Source of the DNA: Gallaecimonas pentaromativorans
GTDB taxonomy: Bacteria > Pseudomonadota > Gammaproteobacteria > Enterobacterales > Gallaecimonadaceae
Assembly (NCBI RefSeq): GCF_003751625.1
Contig: NZ_RJUL01000004.1
Coordinates: forward strand, 62,001 to 126,000
DNA: 64,000 nucleotides
Direction: 5' to 3'
Shown here one piece after another: positions 1-7,479 of the stretch; positions within the stretch are counted from its first letter, which is position 1, and each line of letters starts with the position of its first letter. A program made the translations under genes and the position numbers. The notes under the pieces were generated by a model, which made no database searches, had not been told where the DNA came from, and saw nothing but the letters and a program-made list of their open reading frames with translations.

Positions 1-216
1 GCGGCCATGGAGCCAGCCAATAACCAGGGTGCCAGCACTGTTCATGGCCAGATGCCAGCCATTGGTATGCAGCAAATGGCCGGTGACGAGCCGCCAAAGC
101 TGGCCGTCGAGGATGGCTTGGCGTTGGTACATCAATTGCTGGTGCAGATCGGCCGGCAGCAGCATCAACAGGCTGGCCAACAGGATCAGGCTGAAAGCTC
201 CGACCAGATGTGGCAT
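1..216 (-). CDS. rrtA: Rhombosortase (rhomboid-family intramembrane protease), partial
   Basis: Only the N-terminal 72 residues lie in the window; the gene runs off the left edge. The sequence has a hydrophobic first segment (about residues 4-20) followed by GQLWRLVTGHLLHTNGWHL and MNSAG. This is the GQxWR...H...H...N signature of the rhombosortase branch of rhomboid proteases, which cleave the C-terminal GlyGly-CTERM tail of exported proteins in the inner membrane. The catalytic Ser and His would lie beyond the edge. The start is not certain: the ATG at 216 is used, but an in-frame TTG lies three codons upstream. It is divergent from the DTW-domain gene. Family call is from motif recognition alone. 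Confidence 0.72.
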   Translation of the reverse strand, partial: MPHLVGAFSLILLASLLMLLPADLHQQLMYQRQAILDGQLWRLVTGHLLHTNGWHLAMNSAGTLVIGWLHGR

Positions 217-263
217 CAATGGCAAACTCTTTTTAGAATGGGCCTCCATCCTAAGGGGGAGTC

Positions 264-830
264 ATGGCCCGAGCAAGTTGCCCAAAGTGCAATCGTTTGA
301 TAATTCACTGTATTTGTGCGCTGATCCGGCCTTTGGCATGCCGCACCCAGGTAACCCTGGTGCAATATCCCGGCGAGGAAAACCACCCTCTGGGTACCGC
401 AGCATTGGTGCAAGGCGCGTTGGATTGTGCCTTGCTCCGTACCGACGCGCTGCTCGCGGCGCCAGCCTGGCCGGATGGAACGGCTCTGTTGTTTCCGGGG
501 GAAGAGGCCAGCAACCTCGCCACCTTAGCTAGTGCGCCGCCCCATCTGGTGGTATTGGATGGCACCTGGCGCAAGGCCCTTCGGCTCTACGAGCAGAGCC
601 CGGCACTCAAGGCCTTGCCTAAGGTGTGTTTACCCCAAGGGGCAGCGAGCCGCTATCGGCTTCGCAGTACCCGCAAAAAAAGTGCCTTGAGCACGGTAGA
701 GGCGGTGATGATGGCCCTTGCCATCATCGAACCGGGTATCGATTTATCTCCCCTTGAAGACGGTTTCGAGGGGCTCATTGAGCGGGCAATGACCCGCCTG
801 CCGGCATCGGTTCGGCAACAATATCTATAA
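264..830 (+). CDS. tapT: DTW-domain tRNA-uridine aminocarboxypropyltransferase (TapT/YfiP type)
   Basis: A 188-residue protein. The N-terminus has the Cys cluster CPKCNRLIIHCIC (about residues 6-18), and LDGTWRKA at about 97-104 is the DGTW motif that names the DTW superfamily. Family members such as E. coli TapT (YfiP) transfer the aminocarboxypropyl group of SAM to uridine 47 of tRNAs, giving acp3U. A GGGGGAG ribosome site precedes the ATG. It is followed after 9 bases by the thioesterase gene, probably co-transcribed. The family assignment is firm; the exact tRNA target is inferred. Confidence 0.85.
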   Translation: MARASCPKCNRLIIHCICALIRPLACRTQVTLVQYPGEENHPLGTAALVQGALDCALLRTDALLAAPAWPDGTALLFPGEEASNLATLASAPPHLVVLDGTWRKALRLYEQSPALKALPKVCLPQGAASRYRLRSTRKKSALSTVEAVMMALAIIEPGIDLSPLEDGFEGLIERAMTRLPASVRQQYL

Positions 831-839
831 GGAAATCCC

Positions 840-1247
840 ATGGCAGTACACCACACCCTGATCAAGGTTCGCGGCTATCACCTGGACGTCTACCAGCATG
901 TCAACAATGCCCGCTACCTAGAGTTTCTCGAAGAAGCCCGCTGGGGCTGGCTGGAAGACTCGGGTGAGCTGGCTTGGTTCCAGGCTCACAAGCTGGCCTT
1001 TGTGGTTGTTAACATCAACATTAATTACCGCGCCGCGGCCACCCTTGGCCATACCCTTCGCATCAAAACCCAGCTTGCCGAACTGGGTGAGCGCTCTGGT
1101 GTGGTGCGCCAGGAAATTTATTTTGATGGCTCCGACACCCTGGTAGCGGACGCAGCCATTACCTTTGTGTGTATGGACCAACGCACCGGCAAAGCTGTTG
1201 CCATGGAGGGAGAGCTGGCGACCTTTTTGCAAAAACACCTAGAGTGA
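840..1247 (+). CDS. Acyl-CoA thioesterase, 4HBT hot-dog family (YbgC-like)
   Basis: A 135-residue single hot-dog domain. DVYQHVNNARYLEF (from about residue 16) is the 4-hydroxybenzoyl-CoA thioesterase signature, with Asp16 in the catalytic position. The family hydrolyses acyl-CoA or acyl-ACP thioesters in the cytoplasm; the substrate cannot be read from sequence. A GGAAATCCC ribosome site precedes the ATG, and the gene lies 9 bases after tapT. Not assigned to a named E. coli gene. Confidence 0.8.
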   Translation: MAVHHTLIKVRGYHLDVYQHVNNARYLEFLEEARWGWLEDSGELAWFQAHKLAFVVVNININYRAAATLGHTLRIKTQLAELGERSGVVRQEIYFDGSDTLVADAAITFVCMDQRTGKAVAMEGELATFLQKHLE

Positions 1248-1302
1248 ATTTGACGAAAACGTTACAATGCGCCCGACCCTACAACAGAGGCCGGAGTGCA
1301 GC

Positions 1303-1401
1303 ATGGAACACCATGACACCCACGAGCCTTACTACCAGCTTCAAGACGAGGTAGTCAAAGAACTGCCCCTGGAGTTGGAAGAAGATGCTCATCTTTGCTA
1401 G
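1303..1401 (+). CDS. Putative acidic small protein (32 aa)
   Basis: A short ORF starting MEHHDTHEPYYQLQDEV and ending in LPLELEEDAHLC. It is strongly acidic, with GGAG about 7 bases before the ATG, a possible -10 element (TACAAT, 1264-1269) upstream, and an intrinsic terminator 22 bases after the stop. This promoter-RBS-ORF-terminator arrangement makes it more than a chance ORF, but no family is recognised and it is short enough to be spurious. Confidence 0.4.
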   Translation: MEHHDTHEPYYQLQDEVVKELPLELEEDAHLC

Positions 1402-1420
1402 ATGCATTACGTGAAACAAA

Positions 1421-1452
1421 AAAGGCAACCCTCGGGTTGCCTTTTCTTTTTT
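1421..1452. terminator. Bidirectional intrinsic terminator
   Basis: GGCAACCC (1424-1431), a TC loop and GGGTTGCC (1434-1441) form a perfect 8-bp stem. A T-rich tract follows on the plus strand and an A-rich tract precedes it, so it can serve the small ORF (plus) and aspC (minus). Confidence 0.85.
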
Positions 1453-1461
1453 ATCAAAGAC

Positions 1462-2646
1462 TTAGAGCACTTTGGTGATGGCGTCGGCCAAGTAATCCAC
1501 GTTGCTGTGGTTGATGCCGGCCACGTTCATGCGGCTTGAATCCACCATGTATACGGAAAATTCGTCCTTGAGGCGATGCACTTGCTCTTTGCTGATCCCC
1601 AGGAACGAGAACATGCCGTATTGCTTGGTGATAAAGGAAAAGTCCTTTTTGTCCTGGCGGGCGTGGAGTTTATCCACCAGCAAGGAACGCAGCTCATGAA
1701 TGCGGCCACGCATCTCGGCCAGCTCGGTTTTCCAGAGCTCGGTGAGCTCGGTTGAACCCAGCACGATATCGATGATGGCAGCGCCGTGGGCAGGCGGCAT
1801 GGAGTAGATGCAGCGGGCCACGTTTTGGATAACGCTGGACAAAATCGCCACGCGGGTGCTGTTTTCGCCAACCAGGGTCAGGGCGCCGATCCGCTCGCGA
1901 TACAGGCCAAAGTTTTTTGAGCCTGAGGTGGTGAGCAGGAATTCGGGCAGCGTCGCCGCCAGGGTGCGGGGCCCAAAGGCGTCTTCGTCGAGGCCATCGC
2001 CAAAGCCCTGGTAGGCCATATCGATAAGGGGAGTAAAGCCCTTTTCCTTAGCCAGTTCGGCAAAGGCCAGCCACTGCGCTTGGTTAAGGTCGGCGCCAGA
2101 GGGGTTGTGACAGCAGGCGTGTAGCAGCACCACATCGCCTTTGGGCACCGACTGCAGGGCATCCATCATGCCGGCAAAGTCGACGCTGGAATTGTCCTTG
2201 TCAAAATAACGGTAGGATTTGACTTGGATGCCGGCGGCGTTAAAGAGGGCATTGTGGTTGGCCCAGGTCGGGTCTGTTACCCAGATGGTGGCGCCGGGGT
2301 TACAGCGTTTGATGAACTCGGCGGCCATGCGCAGCGCGCCGGTACCGCCCGGGGTGGATACGGTGCACTGGCGCGCCAGTACCGGGTTGCCTTCGCCAAA
2401 GACCAGCTTGGCCAGTTTGTCGTTAAAGCCGGCGTCTCCTGCAGAGCCAATGTAGGTCTTGGTGGTTTCGGTCTCAATGCGTTGGCGCTGGGCCAGGGCG
2501 ACCGATTTGAGAATGGGGGTTTCACCCGTCTCGGTTTTATACACACCAACACCGAGATCCACCTTGCTGGGGTTTTCATCGTTTTTATAGGCGATGGAAA
2601 GGCCAAGGATTGGGTCGGCGGGCACAGCTTGCAGGCTTTCAAACAT
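1462..2646 (-). CDS. aspC: Aspartate/aromatic aminotransferase, class I PLP enzyme
   Basis: A 394-residue protein, close to the 396-397 of E. coli AspC and TyrB and collinear with them from MFESLQAVPADPILGL to the C-terminus. SGSKNFGLYRERIG holds the PLP lysine at residue 244, and CCHNPSG is the class I substrate and cofactor motif. It catalyses reversible transamination between aspartate or aromatic amino acids and 2-oxoglutarate. An in-frame TTG five codons upstream exists, but the ATG at 2646 matches the family start. Divergent from rsuA with 130 bases between. AspC and TyrB cannot be separated by eye. Confidence 0.93.
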   Translation of the reverse strand: MFESLQAVPADPILGLSIAYKNDENPSKVDLGVGVYKTETGETPILKSVALAQRQRIETETTKTYIGSAGDAGFNDKLAKLVFGEGNPVLARQCTVSTPGGTGALRMAAEFIKRCNPGATIWVTDPTWANHNALFNAAGIQVKSYRYFDKDNSSVDFAGMMDALQSVPKGDVVLLHACCHNPSGADLNQAQWLAFAELAKEKGFTPLIDMAYQGFGDGLDEDAFGPRTLAATLPEFLLTTSGSKNFGLYRERIGALTLVGENSTRVAILSSVIQNVARCIYSMPPAHGAAIIDIVLGSTELTELWKTELAEMRGRIHELRSLLVDKLHARQDKKDFSFITKQYGMFSFLGISKEQVHRLKDEFSVYMVDSSRMNVAGINHSNVDYLADAITKVL

Positions 2647-2776
2647 GGTCGGTTGTTCCAAAAGGGTGGGCGAGAAATCGTTTCCCCTAGCCTAAGCCAA
2701 ATAGCGGCCAAGGTTAAGTGGGTTAAGGCGGCAAATGTGGCTAGAATAGTGCACTTTTTCTCAAGGGCGAGACTCA

Positions 2777-3469
2777 ATGCGTCTGGATAAATTTCTTGCC
2801 GACAATTCCCTTTACTCCCGTGCTCAAATCAAACGGTTGATGCACCGGGAAGAAGTCACCGTAAACGGCGAGGTAGTCAAGGACCCCGGCTTTAAGGTGA
2901 CCGATACCGATGAGGTGATGTTGGAAGGCGAAGCCATGCGGGCGGTTGGCCTGCGTTATTTTATGCTGCACAAACCCAAGGGGTATGTGTGCTCCACCGA
3001 CGATCCTGAGCACAGCTCGGTGTTGGCTTTGCTGGATGACAAAGAGCGTTTTGGGCTGCACATGGCTGGCCGCTTGGATCTTGACACCACCGGGCTGGTG
3101 CTGCTCACCGACGACGGCCAGTGGTCGCACCGGGTGACCAGCCCCAAACACGACTGCGCCAAGCGCTACCGGGTTTGGCTTGACGATCCCCTGATTGACG
3201 ATGCCGAGCAGCGCTTTGAAGAAGGCGTGCAGCTAAGGGGCGAGCGGCATTTGACCAAACCGGCGACCCTCGAGCGCGTGAGCGAGACCGAAGTGCTGCT
3301 GACCATCAGCGAAGGTAAGTACCATCAGGTCAAACGGATGTTTGCCGCCCTGGACAACAAAGTGGTGGATCTGCACCGCGAAGCCATCGGCCCCTTGGAG
3401 CTCGATGCCAGCCTTGGCGAGGGGGAATACCGGCCGCTCACCGCCGAAGAGGTGGCGCTACTCGGTTAA
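2777..3469 (+). CDS. rsuA: 16S rRNA pseudouridine(516) synthase RsuA
   Basis: A 230-residue protein (E. coli RsuA is 231). The N-terminal S4 RNA-binding domain covers about residues 1-60 (MRLDKFLADNSLYSRAQIKR). The catalytic motif GRLDLDTTGLVLLTDD starts at about residue 98, with the nucleophilic Asp near 101. It isomerises U516 of 16S rRNA during 30S assembly. Its stop codon overlaps by 4 bases the end of the convergent DUF4287 gene. Confidence 0.93.
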   Translation: MRLDKFLADNSLYSRAQIKRLMHREEVTVNGEVVKDPGFKVTDTDEVMLEGEAMRAVGLRYFMLHKPKGYVCSTDDPEHSSVLALLDDKERFGLHMAGRLDLDTTGLVLLTDDGQWSHRVTSPKHDCAKRYRVWLDDPLIDDAEQRFEEGVQLRGERHLTKPATLERVSETEVLLTISEGKYHQVKRMFAALDNKVVDLHREAIGPLELDASLGEGEYRPLTAEEVALLG

Positions 3470-4041
3470 CGGGCCAGCTCAAAGGCGAGGCTGAGCTTTT
3501 CGGCCAAGCTGTCGTCGAGCTCGGCCGTCGATATCAGGCGGACCTTGTGGGTAATGCGGTCTTTTTTGGCAAGGACGCCGCTATCGACAAAGCGCTCATC
3601 AAAGGGTTGGCCCTTCCCCAGGGCCAGCCCCAACTCAAGTTGCCGGTTCCCGGCGGTTTTAACAGTGGCAAAAACCTTGTTGTGATAGGCCGCCACCTGG
3701 GTTTTGGCCGGGCAAAGCTTTACCTCGTCCGACAAGGACAGCAATAAATCCTCCACCGCATCATAAAGGGGCCTCAAGGCCGCCTTGCCGCCGCTGTATT
3801 GGGCATCGACCAAACGCGGCGCTTCAAGAAGATAGTGCTCTTCGTCGGTGCTGTGGCTATCGAGGATAAGGGCAATGGTCGCCCCGCCAAGGCCATACTC
3901 GTCTTTGAGCCAGGCCTTGGCGTCCTTGGGCGCTTCGGCGGCCACCAGGGCGCGCCAGTCTTCCAGTTCCCGGCCAGTGGTGGCCGCCAGGTTCTGGGCC
4001 ATGGCCTGCGCGTGCTTAATGGCGGGGTGAAGATGATACAT
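3466..4041 (-). CDS. DUF4287 and DUF5655 domain protein
   Basis: A 191-residue cytoplasmic protein. The N-terminal part (about 10-75, with WLKDEYGLGGATIALIL) resembles DUF4287, and the C-terminal part (about 90-185, with PLYDAVEDLLLSL and KTQVAAYHNKVFATVK) resembles DUF5655. This pairing is common in hypothetical bacterial proteins of unknown function. The gene is convergent with rsuA and divergent from rlmJ. Confidence 0.75.
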   Translation of the reverse strand: MYHLHPAIKHAQAMAQNLAATTGRELEDWRALVAAEAPKDAKAWLKDEYGLGGATIALILDSHSTDEEHYLLEAPRLVDAQYSGGKAALRPLYDAVEDLLLSLSDEVKLCPAKTQVAAYHNKVFATVKTAGNRQLELGLALGKGQPFDERFVDSGVLAKKDRITHKVRLISTAELDDSLAEKLSLAFELAR

Positions 4042-4105
4042 GCTTAGGTGATCTCAAAAGGCCATGGCTTTAGAATGCCCGTACCCATTCTTTTAGACCA
4101 GTGCC

Positions 4106-4942
4106 ATGCTCAGCTATCGCCACGCCTTTCATGCCGGCAATTACGCCGACGTTCTCAAACATGCCGTTATTGCCTTTGTGCTCGATTACCTAAAGCAAAA
4201 GGACAAGCCTTTTTATGTGCACGACACCCACGCCGGTGCCGGCCGCTACCTGCTGAGCGATGCCAAGGCCCAGAAAACCGGGGAATTTAAAGACGGCATT
4301 GCCAAGGTACTGGCCGCCGCCGATGCTCCGGCGGCCCTGGCGCCCTACCTGGAGGTGGTGCGCGCCATGAACAAGGGCGAGCTGCTGCATTACCCGGGCT
4401 CGCCCTTTTTGACGCGCGAGCTGCTGCGAGACCACGACCGCCTGTTTCTAACCGAGCTGCACCCGGCAGACATGGCGCTATTGGAGCAGCTCTTTGCCAG
4501 AGACCGCCAGGTGAGGGTAGAAAAGGCCGACGCCTACGAGACCCTGGTGGCAAAGATGCCGCCCAAGGAAAAGCGCGGACTAGTGGTCATCGACCCGCCC
4601 TATGAGCTCAAAGAAGACTACCAAGCGGTGGTGCACGCCATCAGCGACGCTCACCGGCGCTTTGCCACCGGCACCTATGTGCTTTGGTACCCGGTGGTAG
4701 AACGCGCCCGGGTTGAGGCAATGATGGCGGCGTTCAAGGCCACTGGCATTAAAAAGCAGCTGCGTATCGAGCAGGGCCTGCTGCCAGATACCGATCAGCA
4801 CGGCATGACCTCTGCCGGCCTGTTGGTGATCAACCCGCCCTGGACTCTCAAGGCCGCCATGGACGAAACCTTGCCCTGGCTGGACAAGGTGCTGGCCAAA
4901 GGGGCAGGGCAGTATCGGTGCGAGTGGCTGGTGGAGGAGTGA
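4106..4942 (+). CDS. rlmJ: 23S rRNA (adenine(2030)-N6)-methyltransferase RlmJ
   Basis: A 278-residue protein (E. coli RlmJ is 280). The characteristic N-terminus MLSYRHAFHAGNYADVLKH is followed by the SAM-binding segment YVHDTHAGAGRY and the catalytic DPPY tetrad near residue 163. It methylates N6 of A2030 in 23S rRNA before 50S assembly. It is a single gene, ending one base before the convergent CPXCG gene. Confidence 0.95.
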   Translation: MLSYRHAFHAGNYADVLKHAVIAFVLDYLKQKDKPFYVHDTHAGAGRYLLSDAKAQKTGEFKDGIAKVLAAADAPAALAPYLEVVRAMNKGELLHYPGSPFLTRELLRDHDRLFLTELHPADMALLEQLFARDRQVRVEKADAYETLVAKMPPKEKRGLVVIDPPYELKEDYQAVVHAISDAHRRFATGTYVLWYPVVERARVEAMMAAFKATGIKKQLRIEQGLLPDTDQHGMTSAGLLVINPPWTLKAAMDETLPWLDKVLAKGAGQYRCEWLVEE

Positions 4943-5143
4943 TCAATAAAGCTGCTCGTCGTCGCCGTCTACCTGGACGTTGAGCTGGCCGTCTAAGTCT
5001 TCGGTCACCTGGATATGAATGGGGCTGCAACAGTTGGCGCAGTCTTCGATGAAATCCTGGCCGACATCATCCGGCTCTAGGGTGATAAAGGTGTGGTGGC
5101 CGCAGGTGGGGCATTCAACCCGCCATTGCCTGACTTTATCCAT
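4943..5143 (-). CDS. CPXCG-motif cysteine-rich small protein
   Basis: A 66-residue acidic protein with two Cys pairs, CPTCG and CANCC, that look like a zinc-ribbon knuckle. It matches the 'CPXCG motif-containing cysteine-rich protein' family, short conserved gammaproteobacterial proteins of unknown role. Tail-to-tail with rlmJ. Confidence 0.8.
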   Translation of the reverse strand: MDKVRQWRVECPTCGHHTFITLEPDDVGQDFIEDCANCCSPIHIQVTEDLDGQLNVQVDGDDEQLY

Positions 5144-5280
5144 GACGCCTCCAAAAGCGTGGCGATGACTGTCAGTATGGCATTGGGCCAGCAGGTTTAC
5201 GTTTATTTACCCGCTATTGTTCGAGTTGGTTTAGGTGCATGGGGCATACTTGAACTGTGACGTAAATGAGGAACTTTCCC

Positions 5281-5817
5281 ATGAAAAAGACCCTGATCAC
5301 CGGCATTGCTGCCCTTAGCATGATCCTGGTACCGACCCTGGCTGAGGCTCATGACGGCCACTACGATGGTCATTATGGTGGTCACGGTGGTCCAGGTCGG
5401 GTCATCGTGGTGAAACCGGGTTACCATCACTACGGCCCGCCGCCGGCTCGTCGCTATTATCACCACGGTAATGCCCTGGCCGGTATTGCTACCTTCGCGG
5501 TCTTTGCCGGTATCACCTATGCCATCGTCAACAACGCCTATTATCGCCAGCAAGGGGACCGCTACGTTTATGTCGATACCCCGCCGGCCGGTAGCTACCG
5601 GGTGGTTAACCAACCTGGCACTACGACTACGGTAACAACCACCACCACTTCCGTTGCCCGTGGCGAGGGTCTGAGCCCCGGCACTGTGGTGGACGAAATT
5701 GTCGGGTCCACCAAGAAGGTGGCTTATGAAGGGCGGCTTTATTACATCGCCGATGGGATCTGGTATCTGCCGGTCGATGGCGGCAGCCAATTCGTGGTGG
5801 TGCAGCCTCGTTACTGA
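5281..5817 (+). CDS. Exported DUF6515-like protein
   Basis: A 178-residue protein with a clear signal peptide (MKKTLITGIAALSMILVPTL, cleavage probably after AEA). It continues with a His/Gly-rich stretch (residues 23-50), a hydrophobic segment (about 63-80) and a Thr-rich linker. The C-terminal part has YYIADGIWYLPV, like the 'YYVxDGxYY' repeat of DUF6515 proteins. The ATG at 5281 has GAGGAAC 8 bases upstream and is preferred to an in-frame ATG 15 bases earlier. Function unknown; an envelope location is inferred. Confidence 0.65.
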   Translation: MKKTLITGIAALSMILVPTLAEAHDGHYDGHYGGHGGPGRVIVVKPGYHHYGPPPARRYYHHGNALAGIATFAVFAGITYAIVNNAYYRQQGDRYVYVDTPPAGSYRVVNQPGTTTTVTTTTTSVARGEGLSPGTVVDEIVGSTKKVAYEGRLYYIADGIWYLPVDGGSQFVVVQPRY

Positions 5818-6686
5818 TGGTGGTAGAGGTTCAGCAGGGCGCTGGCGCTCTGCTGGGCTTGCTGCCAGTAATGCTCGCCAAAGAGGTTGGCGTGGTTGAG
5901 CAGGTGGTAGAGGTTGTAAAGCTCTCGCCGGCTTTCGTAGTTTTCATCCAGCGCCAGGGTATCGTCGTACGCGGCGTAAAAGTCCGGGTCAAAGCGGCCA
6001 AATAGCTCGGTCATGGCGATATCTGCCTCCCTGTCCCCGTAGTAACAGGCCGGATCGTAAAACACCGGTTGATCGTTTATAAACCCAATGTTACCTCGCC
6101 AGAGATCACCATGGAGCAGGCTCGGCGTCGGCTGATGATGCTTTAACAGCCGGCAGGCACAATCGAGCAGCGCCTCTTGCTGAGGCAATATCAACCCTTT
6201 CTCCGCCAGCATCCCCAACTGGAACGACAAGCGCTGCTCGCAAAAAAAGCGGTGCCAATGCTTATGCCAGGCGTTGGGTTGGGGGCTGTTACCGATGAAA
6301 TTGTCCTCGTCAAAGCCGTACATGGCTTGGTCCTGGCGCTGGTGCAGGGCGGCAAGCCCTTCGCCAAGGCGCTGCCAGCCCAGGCAACTGGGGGCGGCAA
6401 AGTCGAGATATTCAAGGACCAGATAGGCAAAACCCCGGGTGGCGCCCACGCACACCACTTCGGGGCTGCGCAGCGGGCCAAAACGGGACAGCTCGCCAAG
6501 GCCAAAGGCCTCTGCCTGTAGCTGCTCGAGGTGGCACGACTCGCTTATCTTGACGAACAGGCTCAGACGCCCATCGCCCACCACGTAGCTTTGCCAGCGC
6601 GGCCCGGTTTGATGCAGGCGCCGCTCAGACAAGACAAAAGGCCTGCCGATAAAGGCCGAGATCTCTTCTTGCAAGGCATGCCACAT
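5811..6686 (-). CDS. Fructosamine kinase family protein (YniA-like)
   Basis: A 291-residue aminoglycoside-phosphotransferase-like kinase. LLHGDLWRGNIGF (Brenner HGD motif, about residue 190) and DPACYYGDREADIAM (Mg-binding Asp) are typical of fructosamine/ketosamine-3-kinases. The bacterial family phosphorylates ketosamines formed by glycation, which then decompose; the substrate here is inferred. AGGAGAACGACC is a strong ribosome site. It is the last gene of a likely M28-START-kinase transcript, and its 3' end overlaps the DUF6515 gene by 7 bases. Confidence 0.85.
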   Translation of the reverse strand: MWHALQEEISAFIGRPFVLSERRLHQTGPRWQSYVVGDGRLSLFVKISESCHLEQLQAEAFGLGELSRFGPLRSPEVVCVGATRGFAYLVLEYLDFAAPSCLGWQRLGEGLAALHQRQDQAMYGFDEDNFIGNSPQPNAWHKHWHRFFCEQRLSFQLGMLAEKGLILPQQEALLDCACRLLKHHQPTPSLLHGDLWRGNIGFINDQPVFYDPACYYGDREADIAMTELFGRFDPDFYAAYDDTLALDENYESRRELYNLYHLLNHANLFGEHYWQQAQQSASALLNLYHHQ

Positions 6687-6744
6687 GGTCGTTCTCCTGC
6701 CGCAATCGCTGGTGATAAGCGTAGCCGCAAATACTCTGGCAGGC

Positions 6745-7479
6745 TCAGCGTTCGCTGCGGGTACGGGTGGCCGGAGGTTCCTTGATAAAGGGGTATTGGC
6801 TGTCCTGGTATTTCAGCTCGGTAATGCGATTGCAAAGCCCGGCCAGGGTTTTGGCCGTTGAGCTGACACTGAGCTTGTTGACCAGCCAATCGGGCAGCCA
6901 GCCTGCCGGATCGGCGCTACCGGTGTAACGAATTTCGGTCAGCCCCTGGCCTAAGGGCGCCAGGCGCCACTGCCCCGACACCCCGTGCATGCGCACATAG
7001 CCTTTAAGTTGCGGGTAGCGCTCGGCGGCGTCTTTGATATCAAGATACAGCGTGAAGTCAGGGTCTTGGCGCCAGGCAGAGAGGGTGACCGCGTCGCGGT
7101 TTCTGGCCGGCCAGGGCAAATGAAAGCGGGTATGGATAACGTCTTCGGTGGTGGACGGTTTGTCGAGGCGTTTTACCGCCTCGACATGGGCCATCCATTG
7201 GGGCACGGCTTCAAGATCGTTCATCACCGCCGCAAAGGCCGAAAGCCGAGTGACTACTTGGCACTGGGCTCGCACCCTCACCAGGCCATCGCGACCTTGT
7301 TCTGTCCACAGCTTGACCCCGTTTCGCTCCGGCTGAGCCTGCCATTGACCAAAGGCGAGGGTAGGGGCCAGTATCAGCCCCCACAGCAGTTTAGAAAGCG
7401 CCGGCTGCCCCCGGGAAGACCACCGGGCTTTCGGTGCCGTCTTTGGCAACGGCGGCAACGCCGAAGAAGTAATTGTCAA
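6745..7479 (-). CDS. START-domain (lipid-binding) exported protein, start uncertain
   Basis: The mature part (from GQWQAQPERNGVKLW) is about 200 residues and fits bacterial START/Bet v1-like proteins: VPQWMAHVEAVKRL, RFHLPWPARNRDAVTLS and ADPAGWLPDWLVNKL are family-typical segments. A signal peptide (SKLLWGLILAPTLAFG) precedes it, but no ATG is nearby. The frame extends back into the 3' end of the M28 gene. I chose the TTG at 7479 because AAGGAG lies 6 bases upstream, giving an overlap of about 90 bases and an unusually long n-region. A CTG start just before the hydrophobic core is an alternative. Substrate unknown. Confidence 0.65.
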   Translation of the reverse strand: MTITSSALPPLPKTAPKARWSSRGQPALSKLLWGLILAPTLAFGQWQAQPERNGVKLWTEQGRDGLVRVRAQCQVVTRLSAFAAVMNDLEAVPQWMAHVEAVKRLDKPSTTEDVIHTRFHLPWPARNRDAVTLSAWRQDPDFTLYLDIKDAAERYPQLKGYVRMHGVSGQWRLAPLGQGLTEIRYTGSADPAGWLPDWLVNKLSVSSTAKTLAGLCNRITELKYQDSQYPFIKEPPATRTRSER

